Part shown: piece by piece, positions 59,743 to 64,000 of the stretch
Position numbering within the stretch: the first letter of the stretch is position 1
How the letters are laid out: the number at the start of each line of letters is the position of its first letter
Assembly: GCF_001613065.1 (NCBI RefSeq)
Contig: NZ_BDBQ01000083.1
Span: 1 to 64,000, forward strand
DNA: 64,000 nucleotides
Source of the DNA: Nocardia miyunensis NBRC 108239
Lineage (GTDB): Bacteria > Actinomycetota > Actinomycetes > Mycobacteriales > Mycobacteriaceae
Direction: 5' to 3'
The notes under the pieces: generated by a model
Told to the model about the DNA's origin: nothing
Databases searched by the model: none
What the model saw: the letters and a program-made list of their open reading frames with translations, nothing else
Program-made: the position numbers and the translations under genes

Positions 59743-61068
59743 TCAACTCGCGGCGGAAGCGATTCCGGAGTGCGGCGGTGGGAGGGGTGGCAGTTCGAGG
59801 TTGTCGCGGAAGGTTGCGCCGAGGTAGTCGCGGCCGACGATGCCGCGCGTGCGGAGTTCGGGTAGTAGTCCGTTGAGCAGGAAGTCGCGGGTGCGCGGAT
59901 CATCGAGGCCGCCGAGGCCGATGAGGTCGAGGACTCCTGCGGTGTAGCGCTCTTCGATGGCGTCGGCCAGTTGTTCCGGGGTGCCCGCGGCGGCCCAGTG
60001 TCCGGTGTCCTTGGCCGCGATGATCAACTCCCGCAGCGTTTTTCCCGATCTGGCGTATCCGTTGAAGATCTCCACCCGGCCGCGCCGCCGGTGCACCGAA
60101 GCTACCTCGGGCAGCAATCGTTCGGGAATCGGCTTGTCCAGTGGCAGTTCCGACAGGTCTACCGCGCCTCCGAGCATATCGGCCAGGGTGCGGCGCCCCG
60201 CCTCGAAGTCGGTGGCCTCCTCGCGTTCTCGGACCAGGCGCAGTGCCTCGGACTCGGTCGCGCCGTATGTCGCGTGCAGCGACCCGAAGATCAGCGGCAG
60301 CCCGTCGGGGCGGCCCAATTCCGCTGCGCGCGTGCGGATTCGCTTGGCATAGCTCAGCGCATCGTCCAGCGTCGACAGTGAGGTGAACACCACCTCGGCG
60401 TAGCGCGCGCCGAGTTCCACGCCGCCGTCGGACTGCCCGGCCTGGAACTGCACCGGGCGACGTTGCGGCAGCGGCGGGATATTCAGCGGTCCACGGACGG
60501 TGAAGTGCTGTCCGGCATAGTCGATCGGCCGCACCCGTGTCGCATCGAGGACCGCGCCACCGCGCCCGTCCGGGGTCAGCGCATCCGGACCCCAGCTGTC
60601 GAACAGCGCGTTGACCACCTCGATCGACTCCGCCGCCCGCGCGTAGCGTTCCTCGGGGCTCGGCAGTTCCGCGTCGCCGTAGTTCTCCTCGCCCACCGAG
60701 GACGTCACCGCATTCCACGCCGCACGACCGTTGCTGATGTGATCCAGCGTCCCGAACAGCCGCGCCAGGTTGTACGGGTGATGGAAGGTGGTGGTCACCG
60801 TCGCGATCAGGCCGAGATGTTCGGTGACCGCGCTCAACGCGGACAGCACGATCAGCGGCTCCTGCGCCCCGATCGCGCCCTGGGATCCGAAACTGAGCAG
60901 GTCCGCCGCGAACAGTGCGTCGAACCGGTGCTGCTCAGCGAGTTCGGCGGTGGTCAGCAGATCGGTGAGCGTCGAGTTTCCCGGGTCGATCGCCGCCGCA
61001 TAGACTTTCGGCGATCCGCTCACTCCGGTCACGATTTTCAACGGCCGCCGCCGATCGTTCCTTGCCAT
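59743..61068 (-). CDS. NtaA/SnaA/DszA-type FMN-dependent LLM monooxygenase
   Basis: This 441-residue luciferase-like TIM-barrel enzyme belongs to the NtaA/SnaA/SoxA/DszA group. It has FDALFAADLLSFGSQGAIGA, TTTFHHPYNLARLFGTLDHI, AAWNAVTSSVGEENYGD, and QFQAGQSDGGVELGARYAEV. It uses FMNH2 supplied by a separate reductase to oxidise sulfonates, aminopolycarboxylates or related compounds. No reductase gene lies next to it. The substrate is not readable. Confidence 0.92.
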   Translation of the reverse strand: MARNDRRRPLKIVTGVSGSPKVYAAAIDPGNSTLTDLLTTAELAEQHRFDALFAADLLSFGSQGAIGAQEPLIVLSALSAVTEHLGLIATVTTTFHHPYNLARLFGTLDHISNGRAAWNAVTSSVGEENYGDAELPSPEERYARAAESIEVVNALFDSWGPDALTPDGRGGAVLDATRVRPIDYAGQHFTVRGPLNIPPLPQRRPVQFQAGQSDGGVELGARYAEVVFTSLSTLDDALSYAKRIRTRAAELGRPDGLPLIFGSLHATYGATESEALRLVREREEATDFEAGRRTLADMLGGAVDLSELPLDKPIPERLLPEVASVHRRRGRVEIFNGYARSGKTLRELIIAAKDTGHWAAAGTPEQLADAIEERYTAGVLDLIGLGGLDDPRTRDFLLNGLLPELRTRGIVGRDYLGATFRDNLELPPLPPPHSGIASAAS

Positions 61069-61585
61069 ACCCGACGCTAATCACCGATGCCCGCACCATC
61101 CACGGGTTGCGCTCAGCGAGATCCTTTCCCGCCGTGGGCGATCGCGCTGTCAAGCACCTCGGCCGTCGCCCGATCGCAGCCGCTCGAGGGCGCGCTCGGA
61201 GTCGCTGCCCGGTTCCGCCCGGTAGACCGAGCTCAGCGCCGTGGCCGGGGTTTCCAGGCGTCGACGTCCAGGGCGATCGGGGCGATCGGGGCCGGGACGA
61301 CGATGGTGGACGGCAGTGCTGAAGGCCACGATGCGGTCTGCCGCGTCCTTCATCTTGCGTTGGAGCTGGCCGCCCGCGTCGACGAGTCGTTGCGCGCCGC
61401 CCGATGGGGAATGCCCCGGACAGGTGTACCGGTACGGGCGGATCCGAGGATCCGCGCCGCAGCCCCCCGCCGAAGTCTGACGCTGAGCCGGAGTCACCAC
61501 ATGCTCGGGCGGTCGCGATAGTCACACGGCAGCGATCGCTCGAGTGGGGGCGAGCGCTCACACCCGTCCGGCCTCCGAAAAGCAA
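61069..61585. other. 517-bp gap without recognisable gene
   Basis: Between the LLM gene start and the cold-shock gene terminator. No gene, tRNA or repeat was recognised. Confidence 0.5.
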
Positions 61586-61611
61586 GAAACCCGCGCCATT
61601 GCGCGGGTTTC
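61586..61611 (-). terminator. Cold-shock gene terminator
   Basis: An 11-bp perfect stem (61586-61596 with 61601-61611) has a 4-base loop. On the minus strand it is followed by TTGCTTTTC. It lies 14 bp after the csp stop. Confidence 0.85.
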
Positions 61612-61625
61612 CTATATCGCCGACT

Positions 61626-61829
61626 CTAGATCGCGCGGACCTGCTGGGCCTGCGGCCCCTTCTGTCCCTGGCCGATCTCGAACTCGACGCGCTGGCCCTC
61701 GTCGAGGGACTTGAACCCGCCCCCGGAAATCTCGGAGTAGTGGACGAAAACGTCGGGGCCGCCACCGTCTTGCGCGATGAACCCGAAGCCCTTTTCGCCG
61801 TTAAACCACTTCACACTGCCTTGCGTCAT
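61626..61829 (-). CDS. Cold-shock protein (CspA family)
   Basis: This 67-residue OB-fold protein has the RNA-binding motifs KGFGFI (RNP1) and VFVHY (RNP2). It begins MTQGSVKWFNGEKGFGFIAQ and ends with KGPQAQQVRAI, the typical actinobacterial CspA layout. It acts as an RNA chaperone. It is monocistronic with its own terminator and an AT-richer leader upstream. Which csp paralogue it is cannot be told. Confidence 0.95.
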   Translation of the reverse strand: MTQGSVKWFNGEKGFGFIAQDGGGPDVFVHYSEISGGGFKSLDEGQRVEFEIGQGQKGPQAQQVRAI

Positions 61830-62189
61830 TGCTTTTCTTGTTACTTCCTGTAGTGAGTCGAGCGATCAGTTCAAAAACCCGTACTCATCCACAAGCATGC
61901 CACATTCCGGAACCGCCTCCCGGATAGGTGCCCAAGCACACACCGACTCCGCAAGGCGCGATACGGCACCGTCCCGACGGAGTATGCGACCTCACCGGCC
62001 GGAACCTGGACTCTGTTCGCAGCCGTATCCAGGAGAAGGGTGGGAAGAGAAGTACCCGGCCGCAGTTGCCCTTGTTTCGTGTGCCCCCGGCAGGAGTTGA
62101 ACCTGTGGCCTGCGCTTCAGGCGATGGTTACGGGCTGCGGCACCACTCCGTTGTCGCGGATTATCGCGTGAGAAGGATTGCCCCCGTTG
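61830..62189 (-). other. Intergenic region with a decayed tRNA-like 3' half
   Basis: It contains the csp leader. On the minus strand at about 62081-62130 a T-arm-like CAGG/TTCAACT/CCTG is followed by CCGGGGGCA, an acceptor-like 3' strand. An anticodon-arm-like GCCTGAAGCGCAGGC precedes it, but with only a 5-base loop. No matching 5' acceptor is present, so this is not a functional tRNA. Confidence 0.35.
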
Positions 62190-63635
62190 TCAGAACGGGT
62201 ATTGCGCGATATCGGCCTGCACGGTCACCCACTGCACGTTGCAGAAGGTCTCCAGGTTGACCGACGAGCCGAAATGGCCGCCCGCGCCCGATGCCTTCGC
62301 GCCGCCGAACGGTGCCACCGCTTCGTCGTCGACCGTCTGGTCGTTGATGTGCACTGCGCCGGAGGTGATGCGATCTGCCAGTTGCAGGGCGTGGAAGGGG
62401 TCGGCCGTGAGGATCGACACCGAGAGGCCGTACTCGGAGGAGTTGATGATGTCGATGGCCTCCTCGACGGACTCGTAACCGACCACCGGGGCGACCGGGC
62501 CGAAGATCTCCTGGGAGAACGCCGGGGCGTCCAGTGGCACGTCCGTCAGGACGGTGGGCCGATAGAACAGGCCGTCGTGAGTTCCGCCGGCGAGCAGGGT
62601 CGCGCCGGCGGCGACGGTCTCCCGGACGATCTCGTGCACCCGGGCGCACTGGTTCGCATCGATGAGCGGGCCGAGGACGTTGGCCGGGTCGACCGGGTCG
62701 CCGACCGCGAGAGCGTTCGCCTTGTCCGCCAGTTTGGCGGCGTACTCGCCGACCTTGTTCTTCGCCACGAGGTGGCGGCCGGTGGTCATGCAGATCTGGC
62801 CCTGGTGCAGGAAGGAGCCCCACGCACCCGAGGAGACGGCCGCGTCGATATCGGCATCGGGCAGCACCAGCAGCGCGTTGTTGCCGCCGAGTTCGAGATG
62901 CACCTTCTTGAGCAGCGGGCCCGTCGCCGCTCCGATCCGGCGACCGGCCAGGGTCGAGCCCGTGAACGAGATGCACGGCACACCGGGGTGTTCGACCAGC
63001 GCCGCGCCGACCTCCGCGCCGGCGGGCAGGACGTGCAGCAGCCCCTCGGGAAGCCCCGCCTCGGCGAACAATTCGGCGAACACCAGGCCGCCGGAGATCG
63101 CGGTGCGCGGGTCCGGCTTCAGGATGACCGCGTTGCCCAGCGCCAGCGCGGGCGCGACCGACCGCATGGCCAGAATGGCGGGAAAGTTGAACGGGCTGAT
63201 CACGCCCACGATCCCGACCGGCACATGCCGGCCCAGGGACAACCGCGGCTTGTACGAGCGCAACAGTTGTCCGTAGGGCTGGGATGCCAGTGCCGCGGCC
63301 TCGGTCAATTCGGAGATCACCAGGCCGGTCTCGAAGGCGGCCTTTCCCTGCCCGGAACCCGATTCGGGCACCAGCCATCCGCTCAGCCGCGCGGGGTCGC
63401 GCGCAAGCAGCGCGGCGGCCTCGGACATGACCGCGGCGCGCTCGGTGTAGGGCAGGGCCGCCCAGCCCGGCTGCGCCGCGCGGGCCGACGCCACCGCCTT
63501 CTCCAGGTCATGGGTGTCGGCCTGGCCGATGGTGGCGATGATCTCCCCGGTTGCCGGGGCCTCGACGGTGCGGGTGCCACCCCCGCCGGTGACGAAGCCT
63601 GCGCTGTAGATCTTCTCGTGCCAGATGGTGCTCAC
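62190..63635 (-). CDS. Aryl-aldehyde (benzaldehyde/vanillin-type) dehydrogenase
   Basis: This 481-residue NAD(P)+-dependent aldehyde dehydrogenase is of the benzaldehyde/vanillin type. It has VGVISPFNFPAILAMRSVAP, the catalytic Glu in HLELGGNNALLVL, catalytic Cys in QGQICMTTGRHLV, and PFGGAKASGAGGHFG near the end. It starts at GTG 63635. It would oxidise an aromatic aldehyde to the acid. The carotenoid-oxygenase-family gene lies 35 bp upstream, an arrangement that fits aromatic-alkene cleavage to vanillin-type aldehydes. The actual substrate is inferred. Confidence 0.88.
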   Translation of the reverse strand: MSTIWHEKIYSAGFVTGGGGTRTVEAPATGEIIATIGQADTHDLEKAVASARAAQPGWAALPYTERAAVMSEAAALLARDPARLSGWLVPESGSGQGKAAFETGLVISELTEAAALASQPYGQLLRSYKPRLSLGRHVPVGIVGVISPFNFPAILAMRSVAPALALGNAVILKPDPRTAISGGLVFAELFAEAGLPEGLLHVLPAGAEVGAALVEHPGVPCISFTGSTLAGRRIGAATGPLLKKVHLELGGNNALLVLPDADIDAAVSSGAWGSFLHQGQICMTTGRHLVAKNKVGEYAAKLADKANALAVGDPVDPANVLGPLIDANQCARVHEIVRETVAAGATLLAGGTHDGLFYRPTVLTDVPLDAPAFSQEIFGPVAPVVGYESVEEAIDIINSSEYGLSVSILTADPFHALQLADRITSGAVHINDQTVDDEAVAPFGGAKASGAGGHFGSSVNLETFCNVQWVTVQADIAQYPF

Positions 63636-63670
63636 GTGGTACTTCTCTTCTGCTTTCGGTGCGATGCGGG

Positions 63671-64000
63671 TCAGGCCTGGGCGGCTATGGCGGCGTCGAG
63701 TTGCTCGGCGCCGGCCCAGGTGCCATGGAATGCGAACGGGACGCGCACCGGGAGCTTCACCCGGGCCAGCGGTTCGCGGGAGAATTCGACGGTCTCGTGC
63801 ACGAGCAGCTCGGACAGGCCGGTGGCCGGATTCCACCACAGCGACAGCAGATAGCCGTCGTTCTCCTCGGTAGCCCCGCGCCGCTGCACGAAAACCGGCT
63901 CGCTGGGGCTGGTGAGGCCGTCGACACCTTCGATGACGAGCGTCTGCCCGGTGGCGAAGTCGTGACGGGCCATGCCGTCGCTCATGGTCGCCGGGGACAG
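63671..64000 (-). CDS. Carotenoid/stilbene-cleaving oxygenase, C-terminal part (partial)
   Basis: The frame is open from the window edge to the stop at 63671, giving 109 residues. It has the carotenoid cleavage oxygenase C-terminus: SEPVFVQRRGATEENDGYLL, SLWWNPATGLSELLV, ARVKLPVRVPFAFHGTW, including the last His of the iron site in FHGTW. Members cleave carotenoids, stilbenes or phenylpropene double bonds. The 35-bp spacing to the aldehyde dehydrogenase suggests a cotranscribed lignostilbene/isoeugenol-type activity. The rest lies outside the window. Confidence 0.85.
   Translation of the reverse strand: MSPATMSDGMARHDFATGQTLVIEGVDGLTSPSEPVFVQRRGATEENDGYLLSLWWNPATGLSELLVHETVEFSREPLARVKLPVRVPFAFHGTWAGAEQLDAAIAAQA

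Noticed and set aside
1..64000. CRISPR arrays, insertion sequences, prophage or integrase genes
   Set aside because: I looked for repeat-spacer patterns, transposase or integrase motifs and phage structural genes and saw none. The repeats present are tandem or tail copies without spacers.

Overview
The window reads as chromosomal DNA of a high-G+C mycolic-acid actinomycete, most likely Nocardia or a close relative. The evidence is an RpoC almost identical in layout to the mycobacterial enzyme, two MspA-type porins, an EspG/PPE-like/DUF3558 cluster, LpqN-, DUF4254- and DUF574-type proteins, two Scr1-type (DUF5753) regulators, LGFP repeats, and frequent GTG/TTG starts. The genus is an inference; no rRNA gene is present to fix it.

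Layout. 0-4.3 kb: end of rpoB, then rpoC and a strong terminator. 4.3-4.7 kb: remnants of a Phd-type antitoxin and a Uma2-type nuclease. 4.8-8.6 kb: a vanillate-type non-oxidative decarboxylase operon (vdcB-vdcC-vdcD plus a YhbP-like gene) divergent from an AraC regulator. 8.6-9.9 kb: tRNA-like debris, a hotdog thioesterase and a 15-bp minisatellite. 9.9-16 kb: aldo/keto reductase and MmyB-type regulator, a CMD-GNAT-pirin operon, and a MarR regulator divergent from a ribA-like/extradiol dioxygenase pair with a 20-bp palindrome between them. 16-20.3 kb: envelope and unknown genes, NIPSNAP, one pseudogene. 20.4-23.5 kb: an orphan ESX-associated cluster. 24-27.9 kb: a Scr1/DUF397 pair, two small actinobacterial genes, a PEP-mutase-like enzyme and a secreted protein with palindromic repeats upstream. 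28.4-33.2 kb: two MspA porins, an IclR regulator and a GT39 membrane glycosyltransferase. 33.6-40.4 kb: a P1 peptidase, then a TetR-controlled oxidative operon (ferritin-like putative di-iron protein, VanB-type reductase, SRPBCC protein, Baeyer-Villiger-type monooxygenase, SDR). 41-48.6 kb: a second Scr1-type regulator, a secreted hydrolase, a DUF574 methyltransferase, small genes, and an 827-residue monooxygenase-reductase-ferredoxin fusion divergent from a TetR regulator. 48.7-50.2 kb: two pseudogenes. 50.5-64 kb: methyltransferase, two amidases, LGFP protein, SGNH hydrolase, TetX-like monooxygenase, PEBP, Smr, LLM monooxygenase, cold-shock protein, and an aryl-aldehyde dehydrogenase next to a carotenoid-oxygenase-family gene that runs off the edge.

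How genes may work together. The right-edge pair (carotenoid/stilbene-type oxygenase plus aryl-aldehyde dehydrogenase) could turn phenylpropanoids into vanillin-type aldehydes and then acids. The left-side Vdc operon could decarboxylate vanillate-type acids to guaiacol-type phenols. The 35.5-40.4 kb operon and the 45.4-47.9 kb fusion are further, apparently self-contained, oxidative systems of unknown substrate.

The most unusual structural signal is recurrent: at three places the 3' end of a gene is followed by decayed direct copies of that same 3' end (15.7, 34.5 and 40.4-40.7 kb). Separate 126-bp repeats (40.75-41.0 kb) and the 9.5-kb minisatellite also fill intergenic space. I saw no rRNA, intact tRNA, CRISPR array, insertion sequence or prophage.
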